Notes under the pieces: generated by a model
Told to the model about the DNA's origin: nothing
What the model saw: only the letters and a program-made list of their open reading frames with translations
The model's database searches: none
Part shown: piece by piece, positions 44,238 through 56,473 of the stretch
Position numbering within the stretch: the stretch's first letter is position 1
Layout of the letters: every line of letters starts with the position of its first letter
From: Mytilus edulis
Taxonomy: Eukaryota; Mollusca; Bivalvia; Mytilida; Mytilidae
Assembly: GCF_963676685.1 (NCBI RefSeq)
Contig: NC_092344.1
Span: forward strand, 45,592,830-45,656,829
Direction: 5' to 3'
DNA: 64,000 bases
Position numbers and translations under genes: made by a program

Positions 44238-45775
44238 AGATACTATATATAACTATAGTTGTCCGGTCACTTTTTCGCGGGGATCGTTTATCTCGTGCTT
44301 GAACTCAATGTCCAGACTTGGATATTTAAACCTCGTCAGGGCAGTATTTCTTTAGATTGGGGAAAACTTTCGTACTGGTAAGTTGTACTTTAAATTTCAA
44401 TTTATTTTGTATTTCGATGTTTGACTTAAATATTTATTTCTTTACATTTGATATATTCTTTTCGGTCTCGTAGTCAAACAGTTCTAAAATGTTAAATTTA
44501 CGTTTCCGTTCCAGAATAAATAGAGGGAATTGTACACTAGCTTGATATTTTATGATTTCGGGTTTATAAAGAGATGGGTTTCATTTTGATAGCGATATTT
44601 AGACAGAGTGTTAATCCGAGGGATATTTTGGAGTAACGGTCGTCAATCTACGGGATTGTTCGTGCCTAATTACTCTGAAATAGAATTTTGTATTATCGCA
44701 TGTTTTGGTTTTGGATCTTGAACTGGTCAATTTTACTGAAAAACGTTTTTCAGACATTGCTCTGGTTGGATTGAAAACTAAACGGGAAATGCGATGGTTT
44801 TTTTTACTGGATCGATTTTTGTTCCCTAGTCATAGAATAATGAGATTCATGTTCTAGTCTAACAAAGTCGGTGGGAACCAGTGGGTATAATTATTTTGTC
44901 TCGGAAGATTGACGTCACAACTTGATTGATTGGATTATAATTTAGTTAAAAACGAATAGTGTACAGCTCTCAATATTTTAAGTAAACAGACACTTCAAAT
45001 TCTAGTATCATTTTATTTTATTCAATTAGATAGCACTAAGGCCAAACGCTTCTTTGAAATGGTTAACTTGTATGGGTATTTTTCACCGCATTGTTTGTCC
45101 AAAAGGGGGAAGTTCGAAAGTGTATTGAAATTCTAAATTGATATTTTTGCCCTGGAGATACCGCGATATGATTTATGTATTTATGTTGTCTTTGTCTATT
45201 AAATATGAAACTGTTTTATGATTTTTTGTCATTTGTTCTATGAGCAAATACATTGCTTGGCAAATCGTCATCACTGGTCATTTTTAGGTTTCTTATACCT
45301 GTCATTTATTGAATTTACTGTTTCGTTGTATTGTCAGTATGCTGTCAGAAGTCCTGGAGCGAAAGCACAGGCCGAACCCTCTCTACCAGTAACGTAAATG
45401 GCTGAGCTAGCAGGGTTTAATGTCATGAGACAGATTATGAATGAAAAATACGTTTACACTCGAAAACCCATTTACGTTGCAATAGGATATTGTAACATAT
45501 CTTCCCAAAGTAACGTTGTAATGTTTTTATTTTATTAGTATAGTTTAAATTTTCCTCTTCATAGATTATTATGAGTTTCTACTCTGCCTTAGATGGGGCA
45601 TATGTGACCCCATTCTAGGCCAAGAGTTTATGTTACATAATGGTATGTGACAATTTTATTGTTATGTAATTTACTTATGTTAATTCAGAACATTTTTCAC
45701 TTATCTTTTATATGTTGTAAATAGTTTAAAGTTATGTAATGCTTTGTAATTTATATTTGTAATTAAAACTACATA
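44238..45775 (+). other. Possible non-coding transcription unit
   Basis: A TATATATAACTATAG box at about 44246 is followed by a locally GC-richer stretch and a strong donor (TACTG/GTAAGTTG) at about 44379. A matching acceptor (TGTATTGTCAG) occurs near 45337, and AATTAAA signals near 45762. The joined exons have only short frames. It could be a non-coding RNA, a 5' untranslated region or part of a mobile element. Speculative. Confidence 0.2.
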
Positions 45776-45837
45776 TTGTACCTTAAACAACGCAGTATTT
45801 TTTAATATCAGCAGCTTTACTATCTAACGTATTATTT

Positions 45838-47262
45838 TACGTATCTGTGTTATACACCTACTTCATGATTGCCGATATTCAAATATTCAAATATGTTAAA
45901 TAACTTATATTTTTCGTCACACTTTTCTCTAGTACTACTGGACAGAATGATTTCAGCAGGTTTTGGAGTGATGCGTAGTAACATGTGTCGATCAAACACG
46001 CTTCCTGTTTTACGATACTTTATATACGACAACGCGTACATTCTTGTTTGTTGTTTGGTATATCATTATTTCAGTTTTTAACATGATAGCTACAATCAAT
46101 GGAAAAAGATATATTTTTTTTATTATGATAAGTATTAAAACTTTAAAAAAAAAAATACTATTAAAAAACTCTGCATATACTTTTTGTGGGAAATAGAAAT
46201 ATTCCATTCCTGCGCGTCTATCGTCTGACAGTATAATCAGGTTTTTTTTTAAAGAATTATTTTTGTTTGTCTTCGCGGTATTTATAAACACACATTTACG
46301 TCTAGATGCAATTGTGACATTAAATCTAATGCAACGTTGGACTAATATGACTAACACACTGTTTTCACATAACAGAACATTTTGTCTCATCTGTACGTAG
46401 ATGACCTGTTGGAAAGACTACCATTTTGTCCCTAACCAATTTACCATCATTTTCCAATGGAAGTCCAATTTCGCCTTTCATTTAGTTCGACCTATCTTGC
46501 AGAAAATACGTATTGAATAAGCCACATATATACGACACTGAACATTAAGCAAACAACATTCAACAAATCTATCAAATCCCGTTATATACAGTTAAACTTG
46601 CATAAACCAAACCATATTCAAACCGGAAACCGATCTAAATTTAACTTATGTATCATGTCCTGCAATGCATATTGTTTATTCAACCTATTTGTGCTGAAAA
46701 CATTAATAATCAGAAGAAAAATCTGAAATCCGAAAGGCAATATGCTTATGCCACTTTCACTGTACATTCATGTTTTCTTTTGAAATATTTAGGATGTCAT
46801 TGGAAGTTTTAAGTACAGAGGAACACACTGAAAGGTCATGAGATGGATTACCACGCAAAACACAAAGTGAGGACAGAATATAAACATCCAAAGGGTGTCA
46901 AGTTTATGCTTATTCATGAGGACTGGAAAGACTATGAGGACCTTTATCGTCTTGAGATTGTATCTATTGGCGATGTTGAAATTAGATATGATTATGATTG
47001 GGGATTTTATAATGGAGAATGTCGTAATATCAAAACAAGGCGAGAAAATACGCCATGCGCATACAGAACATGGAGCAGTCGAACCTTTGAAGAAGGAAGC
47101 TCGACAATGTAATAAGGCAAAGGAGATTTTAACACAACGAAGTGAAGATCTTGGTTTATCCCTTAAAGATTTTATGCAAATACTTACGTCAAACTGCAAA
47201 GTCAATTCGGATGTTCTGAGTTTATTTCAGAGAAGATTTTAATATATTGCAAAGTATTTGCG
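45838..47262 (+). repeat. Gene-bearing duplicated block, copy A
   Basis: Collinear with pieces of 52960-56210. Shared phrases include TATTCAAATATGTT, TCGATCAAACACGCTTCCTG, GTAGATGACCTGTTG, TACAGTTAAACTTGCATAAA and CCGGAAACCGATCTAAA, followed by the gene exon. The B copy of its left edge (CCTTAAACAACGCAGTATT) is also at 50118. Confidence 0.85.
46795..47242 (+). pseudogene. Frameshifted paralogue of the 149-codon gene
   Basis: Behind the acceptor AAATATTTAG it starts MSLEVLSTEEHTER and hits an early stop. The match resumes in another frame as KVRTEYKHPKGVKFMLIHED and IVSIGDVEIRYDYDWG, then shifts again to VVISKQGEKI and LSLKDFMQILTSNCK. The end (LFQRRF) is altered. The protein-level match to 55681-56130 across three frames shows a decayed copy. 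Confidence 0.85.
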
Positions 47263-48095
47263 TTGTGAAAATTAATATTCATATATAGTTATTCTGAACT
47301 ATATTTGTCATTGTTAAAATCATTATATATTCTTTGCCAGTATTTTGATTTTAGTACTGTTGATTTATTTATTCACATGGGTATTGATTTTCGTAGATTA
47401 TGGAAAACTTGGATTTTCGTGGATTTCTGTTTCAACGACTTACTTTTCACAGTAACCTTCATTGTACAATACTACCATGTAGGTGTAGTGCATTTATCCA
47501 TCACTTGCGTTTTGCAGAGTAGCTCAATCATTTTCTATGCTTCATTTTTTTACAATTGGTGACTGATTATACCTTACCAGACGTGAAAATGGCTTCATCG
47601 TTATGACGTCGTAGAAGGCGTCCCATATATTAAAATTAAAATTAAAATAGCCTTGCCAGACGTCATAATTATTTGGACTAAAACAACATGAGCTTATACT
47701 TGAGTGTTTATCATCATATAAATATTTATTATTAATAATTATTTTTTCATTTTCTTGAGGTATAATCTGATGGGTAGCCATTACTTGGTTTTTGGTGTCA
47801 CGTGATAAACTAGTATAAATGATACATGATGATGTGAATATTCTAGTTAAATAAATGAATTTGTAAAATTGTACAAAGTGTAAGGTCGTTAATCTATCTG
47901 ACTTCGACGGTTTTAAAGTCCTTTCCGGATTTGTATGTTTTTAAAAGTTTATATATGTTATTTTAAATCTTTTGTATCTATTGCAAATGCTTGTTTTTCA
48001 AGAGTCTCCTTTTGGTAATTTTTATATCTCGAGCTTTTCCGTTATAGGTCATGCCATACAAACGAGTCATTCTCACATAATTTTAAGTATACCCC
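47263..48095. other. Unassigned sequence
   Basis: Frames at 47305-47562 (plus) and 47542-47781 (minus) have no family character. The rest is AT-rich with no repeat recognised. Confidence 0.4.
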
Positions 48096-48099
48096 ACGC

Positions 48100-48785
48100 A
48101 ACGTAGTAATAATGTTTTTGACCCGTCCGTCTGTCTGTCCGTCCGTCCGTCCGTCAATCCGTCAGTCCTGTTTATTGTCATCGCAACTCCTCTCAAACAA
48201 CAATACAGAATTTCATGAAACCATTTTAGATGATAAGGACATACTATGTAGATGTGCATATCTACAGGAAATTACAATTCATCTTTTTCTAGGAGTTACG
48301 CCCCTTTGAACGTATTTGCTTCAATATACTACTGCAACAGATTGTCATCGCAACTCCTCTCAAACCACACAACAGAATTTCATGAAACCTTTTAAAATAA
48401 TAAGAACATACTTTGTATATGTGCATATCTACAGGAAATTACAATTCATCTTTTTCTAGGAGTTACGCCCCTTTGAACTTATTTTCTTCAATATACTACT
48501 ACAACCGTTTGTCATCGCAACTCCTCTCAAATCATACAACAGAATTTCATGAAACCTTTTTAGATAATAAGGACATACAATGCAGATGTGTATAGTACGA
48601 TTCAATTTTTTCCTAGGAGTTACGCCCCTTTGAACTTATTTGCTTCCATATACTACTGCAACAGTTTATCATCACAGCTCTTCTCAAACCACACAACAGA
48701 ATTTCATGAAACTTTGTAGATAATAAGGACATACTATGTAGATGTGCATATCGACAGGAAATTATGATTCATTTTTTTTTTCTTA
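48100..48785 (+). repeat. 166-bp tandem repeat, four units, with (GTCC)n head
   Basis: Opens with a CCGTCCGTCCGTCCGTC stretch. Units with GTCATCGCAACTCCTCTCAA, CAGAATTTCATGAAAC, ATAAGGACATACTATGTAG and GGAGTTACGCCCCTTTGAA start at about 48178, 48344, 48511 and 48668. The head plus a tandem body resembles repeat-bearing MITEs of molluscs (inference). Confidence 0.9.
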
Positions 48786-49559
48786 CAGGTATTTTATTAC
48801 TCCAGTGCCAATGTTTGGACGTGAGGTATGTGAGCGCGCTCACTAAGGTTCTTTAATCACATTTACCATCACTTTTACTTTCATTGAAAAAATCTGCTGA
48901 CACATTGTTTCGTGATATTTCATTTAAACTTGTTTAACAATGGCTGTTATTTATTCATTTACATGACCATTTTGCTTGTATTGATATTTTTTTTTAAACC
49001 ACCTACAAACACGTGCATAATCACAGATACAACCAAAAACTATCAACTTTGAATATTTCAAGATTACAACAAATTGAATGTTGTTAATCTATATTAATGC
49101 ATAACTATATGATACAGGTTTCGTAAATATCAAATTATCTACTTAACATAGGCACCTCAGTATTATAACATAAAGTAACATTTTGTGAAATTTATAACAA
49201 AAACGACATAGATTATTCTATATTTTCAAAGATCGATCCTTTGAAAAAAAAGTAGAAGAAATTACGTAACATGAATAGATGTACCCTATGCAAAGTTTTT
49301 CGTCCATATCACCTACGTTGTGATGATGGTCTGAAATTCAAGGTTATAAACAAAAGGAAACAATTGATTAGGAATATGACAGTTGTTATCCATTCGTTTG
49401 ATGTGTTGACACTTTTGATTTTACCATTGATAAAGGACTTTTCGTTTTGAATTTTCCTCGGAGTTCAGTATTTTCATGATTTTACTTTTTATTAAATCTA
49501 TTTGTAGTAGTTTAGAAATCTATTTCACAAGCATCGAACATACTTATAGTAGGGATCGA
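48786..49559. other. Unassigned sequence
   Basis: No recognised feature. Confidence 0.4.
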
Positions 49560-50235
49560 GATATATGTTTGTAAACCCATATGCAATATTCTTCCATGCA
49601 TTGTTTTTTTTATTATTCAAAGGACATTTTTGTGGTTCTAAATACGTCATCTGTATATTTAGGGAGCATATTATAACTCTTGAGACCGTTTCCCTGAAGA
49701 TATTTACATTACGTAATTTGTATCTTTGTCAATTTCTTTCTAATTTATCCTATAGATCCCCAAAAGATCAGTATCAAACAAACGGAAGAAAATAGCTTCT
49801 CACTTATCTTTTAAGATTCTATATTTCGTTCATGACTTGAAGTTCGACGGTTTTCAAAATACAACGCATATCTACAATATTGAATACACATATTGTTAAT
49901 TTGTGTTCAACCCGGAAGCTTATTTACACATCATAAACGTGTATTGCATTCTTAAAATTTTCAACGTTCTTTAAATAGAAACATAACACGAAGTGACCCT
50001 GTTTTAGAGAGAGCATTTTAAAAGAGGTAAGTTTGTCATGATAAACTCTGATATTTATTTTAAATTCATACATTTAAATTTTTATGTATTTAGTATTTCA
50101 TTTAAATCCACATATACCTTAAACAACGCAGTATTATCGCATATTATACTCATCAATTTAAGAACACGCCAGCCTATAATATAGATTAAATCGATACAAA
50201 TAGTAATTGAACGGAAGCTTTAACATAGATTCTTT
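49560..50235 (+). repeat. Duplicated block B, with a consensus splice donor
   Basis: Matches 50990-51670 (CAAAGGACAT, AAAAGATCAGTATCAAAC, ACCCGGAAGCT, TTTACACATCATA). A perfect donor, AAAGAG/GTAAGTTTG, lies at 50026/50027, a good candidate for the end of a 5' exon of the 149-codon gene downstream. In the 51-kb copy this donor has decayed (AAAGG/GAAGTATG). The exon assignment is inference. Confidence 0.7.
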
Positions 50236-50989
50236 GAATGGATTGTATATTAGCAGTTGCTTTCAGGGACAAGTGATAAGGCTTTTGATGCATAGGTAGT
50301 TGTCTCATTAGCAATCGTAACAACTACATATCATATGTTTTATCTATAACATGAAATTAAATTTAACTAGAAAAACCAAAATACACATGCTAGATATCTA
50401 TTTGCATTTATATTTATGTTTATGTCGGATTATATGACCGCCTTGAGTCTTCCTATGTCATTCCAATGGACATTTCAATAACATCGGTCTGGAATAAAAC
50501 GAAATGCTAATACATGAAAGAGTGTCCATGCATTGTAAATCGTTTCTTTTTCAACCTTTTTGTAATATGGATATACGTTTTAGTATATAACTGATAAAAA
50601 ATCAAAAATGAGAATTTTAGTCAAATCAGTACTAGTTCCCCTTTAAAAATAAATCGGGATTTATTTTTACATTATTTTCAGTCAGAAGTTATTTTTCTAC
50701 CTCTCTTTAGAAAAGTAGGTAATCTTATATTTAATTTAAGAGGAAATGTGTGTTAGTTTAGAAATTACTTGTACAATCGTCTAACATTATTCTCTAGCAT
50801 TTAATAATGTGGCGTAAAGCAGCCAACGATCAATCAATCTAGCACTTAATTACTTAATTGATTCGTTTTCGTGCTCAAATTTTGGGTAAATATTGATGTT
50901 TCTTATTAGAGAGATAAATGTTAGATTACAACCCGTACAAGGACTCATTCTGTACTAATGATCCTAAAGGTTCCTATATGAACCTTATC
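50236..50989. other. Unassigned sequence
   Basis: Contains a short TAGTTGTCTCATTAGCAATCG fragment of the retroelement tail family near 50300 and otherwise nothing recognised. Confidence 0.45.
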
Positions 50990-51670
50990 TAAACATATGC
51001 ATATGCAACAGTTCTTCAATGCTTTGGTTTTTTTATTCAAAGGACATGTGATCTTTTTTTATATTTATCCTTTGTAAATTTAGGGCCAATAGTATTACTC
51101 TTAAGAGTGTGTCGATGCAATAGTAACTTATTGATCCCCGCCATTTTCTTTTTAGTTCATCCTATTGATCTCCAGAAGATCAGTATCAAACCTTTATAAA
51201 ACTTTCTTCTCACTTATATTTTAAGACTTTTATATTTTAAGATTCTATAAAAAAAAATCATACCTTGACATTCGACTTATTTCTTCAAAATACAACGCGT
51301 ATCAACAAAATTTATTATTCATATTTGTTGATTTGTTCTCTACCCGGAAGCTAATTTACACATCATATATTGCGTTCTTTAAATTTTTACCGTCCTTGAT
51401 ATATACACATAAGATGAAGTAATACTGTTTCAGAGAAAGCATTTAAAAAAGGGAAGTATGTTATGATTTACCTAGACATTTAAGCTTTTTTTTTCAAATT
51501 TCTGAATAACATTATTTACTGTAATTTGTATTACATTTAGGCACACATATGCATATAACTACGCAGTATAATTGAATTTCATACTCAACAATTCGAAAAC
51601 GTCAGTCAATAATATTGATGAAATTGGTACAAATAGTAAATGCATGGAAGATGTAATATTTAATGGGACT
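50990..51670 (+). repeat. Duplicated block C
   Basis: Second, more diverged copy of 49560-50235. Confidence 0.75.
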
Positions 51671-51779
51671 TCTCTAAAACTATTTTATATACTACCTGTT
51701 GTTTACATCAGAGACAGGGATTAGGTGTTTGGTGCATACTAGATGTATCGTAACCAATCTTATTATCATGATTAATGAT

Positions 51780-51865
51780 CTATTTCTTATACTGTATTGT
51801 CATTTTGGTCTTTTGTGGATAGTTGTCTCATTGGCAATCATACAACATCTTCTTTTTTATATTAC
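51780..51865 (+). repeat. Retroelement tail repeat fragment
   Basis: TTTTGGTCTTTTGTGGATAG followed by TTGTCTCATTGGCAATCATAC, the terminal part of the tail at 35835-36545 (reverse complement). Confidence 0.75.
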
Positions 51866-52034
51866 CACAGCTCTTTATTTTAAAAATGGTGGGAAACGCA
51901 GTTTAAGAAACAGAAACAGTATTTATACATCCTCGGCTTTTGAAGATTTGGCTTTGAGCGTTCCAGATGAAATTAAATCAAGAAAAGCGGTGCAGACAAA
52001 TAAAATTTATGGCATGCCGTTTTACTATTTATTC

Positions 52035-52685
52035 GAATTTCAAGATATCTCCTATAATATATAAGATATCTCCTATAATATATAAGATATCTACTTTAAT
52101 ATATAAGATATCTTAAATAATTTCATTTTTATAAGATATCTCATATATTATATAAGATATCTTTAATGTTATATAAGATATCTCATAAAGTTTATATGAT
52201 ATCTTATCAACTATATCATATATCTGATAAACTATATAAGATATCTTATAAAGTATATGAGATATCTTATAAACAATTTTTATATAAGATATCTTATATA
52301 GTTTATAAGATATCTTATATAGTTTATCAGATATATCATATAGTTGAAAAGATATCTTATATAGTTAATAAGACATCTTATATAGTTTATGAGATATCTT
52401 ATAAAGACAATTGTATAAGATATCTGATAAACTATATAAGATATCTTATAAACTATATAAGATATCTAATAAACTATATAAGATATCTTATAAACTTTAG
52501 GAGATATCTTATAAACTTTAGAAGATATCTTATAAACTAAATAAGATATCTTCTATAATATATAAGATATCTTATATAATTTCATTTTTATGAGTATATG
52601 AGATATCTTATAAACAATTTTTATATAAGATACCTTATATAATTTATAAGATATCTTATAAAGTTTATGAGATATCTTGAAGTAA
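52035..52685. repeat. Array of GATATC palindromes
   Basis: About thirty copies of AAGATATCTTATA-type units with a ~20-21-bp period, each centred on the self-complementary GATATC. The units themselves are arranged in both orientations. The 21-bp period leaves frames open as a false protein of YKISYKL-like heptads. The array can fold on itself in many registers. Confidence 0.93.
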
Positions 52686-54847
52686 GAATAAATAGCAAAA
52701 CGGCTTGCCATAAAAATTATTAATCGTGTTGTTTTCAATTTCGTCTAACTGATCTCTATCATAGAACTCATAACCCCGGGAAAATGTACCACGAACCATA
52801 AAACATATACTGATTTGGGAACCAAATACGGAACAAATATCCCATTTTCACCTTTTGAAATATCTAATGTATGTTGAAAGCCATACTGCATTCGCCGTGT
52901 CCATCTGTTTGTTCGTCAAACTGTGTTAGTCACGATTCTGTCACGTGCTTCTCATCAAAATGAATTCGTTTTTAAATAGCAGCAGCTTGACTTTGTTATG
53001 TCTGATCGTTTTTCAGATCTGTTATACACCAACTTCGTGTTTACCGATAGTTTGAATATTCAAATATGTTGAATGAATTGATATTTTTCGTCACATTTTT
53101 CTCTAGACCTACTGAAAAGAAGGATTTCAGCAGCTTTGCAGTTATTCGTAGTAACAGTAACATTTATCGGTTGTCCCAGTGTCTATATTACACTGCTCAG
53201 CTCTTAATAAACTTGTTTATCGGTCGTCTCACTGTCTATATAACTCTGCTCAGCTCTTAGGTACCACTTCACAGGTATAAAATAAAAAATGAACCAAAAA
53301 ATGTAGAATCATGTTCCATGCATGGCTTTCTAATACATTAAGTCAACTGTTTGTGTCATACATGTGTATATGTATGAAATCAGTATCTTCCAAAACATTT
53401 ATTTTTACAAGCTAAGATGGTAAAATATTATTTCTCTTTTGTGTATCTATGGCAACATTCTGCTTTTATTTACCATAAAATATTGCAAAAAGAGTGATAA
53501 AAATGTGACATATTCCCCCAAAATTTGGTTCAAACTAGAATTTCAATGCCTTTGAGTGCTACCTTTTCTGAAAATGTTGACATTATTCTCCCAATGATAA
53601 AAAAAAATGGGTGTCTTTCGCCTCATTTTTCTGTAAAATTTAATCACAAAGTTGGTGAGACACAAAAGTTGGAAAAATATTACAATAATTGCCGGACCAA
53701 TGTTTGGTATATAAAAATACGACTGTCATTATACCCATTTAATATCCTTAACTGTACAATTTTTGATCTTTTAATTCTCATAAAAAAATATTGTTGATCG
53801 ATGAAAGTCAGATTTCCAGTATTGATATGCTAGTATGATAAAGTGTTCATTTTATATCCTCATAGTTCACGTATAGGAAATAATAATTTCATGCTGGGAT
53901 TGCTTTTGATACGAATTATTATACAATTCAAGATACGTTTATAGCATTGGTTTATGTTACTGTTTTCTTTAGGTGACATGTTTATGGCCTAATCTACACC
54001 TTTGATGGTTTTTAATCTGTTGATATCTCTCTCGGGTTAATAAGTATGGTGACTACGATTTACACGTAAATCAGGTCAATGATATTCCGTCAATCCAGAC
54101 AATTTGTAACCTTGAATTTAAACGGCTTCAAATATTCACTTGTTTTCTTTTAGAAAACTTTAGAAAGAATTTAAAAACCAACGAACATGTTAATGTTGCT
54201 TAAACCACGAAATTGTTACGCCAAAATGCGAAACTACACACATAGCTGTGGTTTGCTACCTTAATAAAATTTCATTTCAAGGATTTGTGACATCAAATAC
54301 GTGACACTTTAACCAAGACATATCTACGACGTCCTAATATTTTAACCGACGTTGATAAGTTCGACCCAAACTTATCAGGTCATCCTACGGTTTGCGGGTA
54401 AAACAAAGAAAACACTACCAAAAAGACGCAAATACAGCGGGATAAATCGATGATTTGACAACCTGACAATCGGTACATATCACGGCTTTATTTCGTTCGC
54501 TGCGCTCAATCGACATAAAGCTTCATAATCGGTACGAGTCGATCAAACACGCTTCCTGTTTAACGGTACTTTGAATTTTGAGTGCTTATATGCTTAGCAC
54601 GACAACACGAAAATTCTCAATGTTGTTTTGTACATCATTAATATCAGATTTTAATAGGGTAGTATTATCAATCGCACGTTGATTGCCAAGAATACGTTTT
54701 TCAATAATTTTAAATTTGGATTAACCCGTTTCTGATTGGCTGATTGTCAACAGCTCATGGACATAATTTTTTCATGTGATAGTGATGTCATCTACGTTTT
54801 TTCATGATTTACTCCGACCCAAAATGGAATTTAGAATAAAGTTATAA

Positions 54848-54984
54848 GGAATGACTGTAATATTGTTTCTGTCTATTCAAAAAACATAAAAAAAAATGTG
54901 GTGCACGCTTCGCAGGTTATTCAGTGTGCACAACATTTTTTCAAGTTATTTCTTCATCAACAGAAACAATATTACAGGCATTCC
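54848..54984. mobile_element. Fold-back element
   Basis: GGAATGACTGTAATATTG at the left pairs with CAATATTACAGGCATTCC at the right. The centre contains GTGCACGCTTCGCAGG. Copy A of the block lacks this segment, so it is an insertion. Confidence 0.75.
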
Positions 54985-55679
54985 CTACTTAAAATAAGCC
55001 TTGAATTATAAAAAGAATGTTATTAGAAAACTCTGAATATACTATTGTTACCGAATCACAATATTTGTTTTGACGAACAGAATAAAATATCATTCCGGCA
55101 CATCTTACGTCTGGCAGTATGACCACTTCGTTAAAGTACTAGTATCATGTATGTTAACTTCAGGGTATGAATTCACACGCATCCACGCCTGGACATTGTT
55201 GTGACGTTAAATATGATGCATCATTGGATTATGTGACTACCACGCTGTTTTCACATTAAAAAGAACATTTTGCATCAACTCTATGGGGGGTCCGTAGATG
55301 ACCTGTTGCAAAGACTTTTTTCCCTATTCAACTTACCATCAATGTTCAATGGCAGTCTTATTCCGACTTTCATTTAAGTCAACCTATCTTGCAGAACCTA
55401 CTTTTTGATTAATCTATATATGTACGACACTCAATATTAGGTAAACAGCATTTAATAAATCCATCAAATCCCCTTATATACAGTTAAACTTGCATAAACC
55501 AAACCATATGTAAACCGGAAACCGATCTAAAGTTAACTTATGTATCATGTCCTGCAATGCATATTGTTTAATAATTCAACCTGCTTATACTAAAAACATG
55601 TATAACCAGAAGAAAAATCTTTAATCACAAAGTGTATAAGCTTATGCAACTTCAACTGTACATTCCTGTATATTTTTAG

Positions 55680-56130
55680 GATGTCATTGGAAGTTTTAAG
55701 TACAAAAGAACATACCGATGATGGTTATGGGAGACAATACAGCGCAAAACACACAGTGAACACAACATATAAACATCCAAAAGGCGTCTCGTTTATGCAT
55801 ATTCATGAGGATGGGAAAGATTATGAGGACATATATCGTTACGAGACTGTATCAATTGGCGATATAAATATACGTTATTCTTATGATTGGGGAAACTATT
55901 TTACATGGGAATATGTTAAGATATCAAAACAGAGTGATGAAATTAGCTATGCACAGCAAGAATTTGGACCAGTCGATCCTTTAAAGAAGGAAACTCGTCA
56001 GGCTGATAAGGGAAAAGAGGTTTTAACACAACTTAGTGAAGATCTGTGTTTATCACTGAAAGATTTTGTCCATCTTCTAACGTCAAACTTTAAAATCAGT
56101 TCTGATGTTTTGAATTTATTCCTGAGATAA
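55680..56130 (+). CDS. Intact member of an unrecognised 149-residue family
   Basis: ATG at 55681, one base behind an acceptor (TATTTTTAG/G), to a stop at 56128-56130. The protein is hydrophilic with no signal peptide or membrane segment. The N-terminal part is rich in His, Asp and Tyr (TTYKHPKGVSFMHIHEDGK; YETVSIGDINIRYSYDWGN) with an alternating pattern that suggests beta strands. The last ~55 residues look helical (KGKEVLTQLSEDLCLSLKD). I know no domain that fits. A frameshifted paralogue at 46795-47242 shares the acceptor, the start and the same motifs, which supports a real exon. The G before ATG could join an upstream coding exon, but the ATG is conserved in both copies. A 5' exon near 50.0 kb is possible. 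Confidence 0.65.
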
Positions 56131-56210
56131 TTTGTTATACAGTGCAGGAGATTTGAGCTGCGGATATTAAAATTCATATGAATCATTCTGAAACACATTT
56201 GTCATTATTA

Positions 56211-56442
56211 AAATCTTCATAAACAAGTTGACAGTGTTTTTAATCTAGTTTGTATTTGCTTTTGCTTGGGTAATTATCTATACTTTTTAGGTCTGCAGAC
56301 ATTTTTTTAGGGGGATTTTATTGTGACATCATACGTATAATTGATATATTGTTCCCCAACCCACATTTCACAGGAACATGCGTCGTACAAAAACCATTCC
56401 ATAAATAGTTTATGTATAATTCCAAAAATTTAATTTATAGCC

Positions 56443-56473
<31 letters not shown>

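Larger units (their letters stand above)
52960..56210 (+). repeat. Gene-bearing duplicated block, expanded copy
   Basis: Collinear with copy A (45838-47262) but with two extra segments. About 53160-54537 is inserted between CGTAGTAACA and TCGATCAAACACGC, and about 54660-55000 includes a fold-back. The first insertion has no recognised content. Confidence 0.8.

Noticed and set aside
44198..45780. A solo long terminal repeat of a retrovirus-like element
   Set aside because: It starts TGTAACG, but no matching end, target duplication or second copy was found.
52166..52540. 124-codon plus-strand frame with YKISY heptads
   Set aside because: Produced by the 21-bp period of the GATATC palindrome array.
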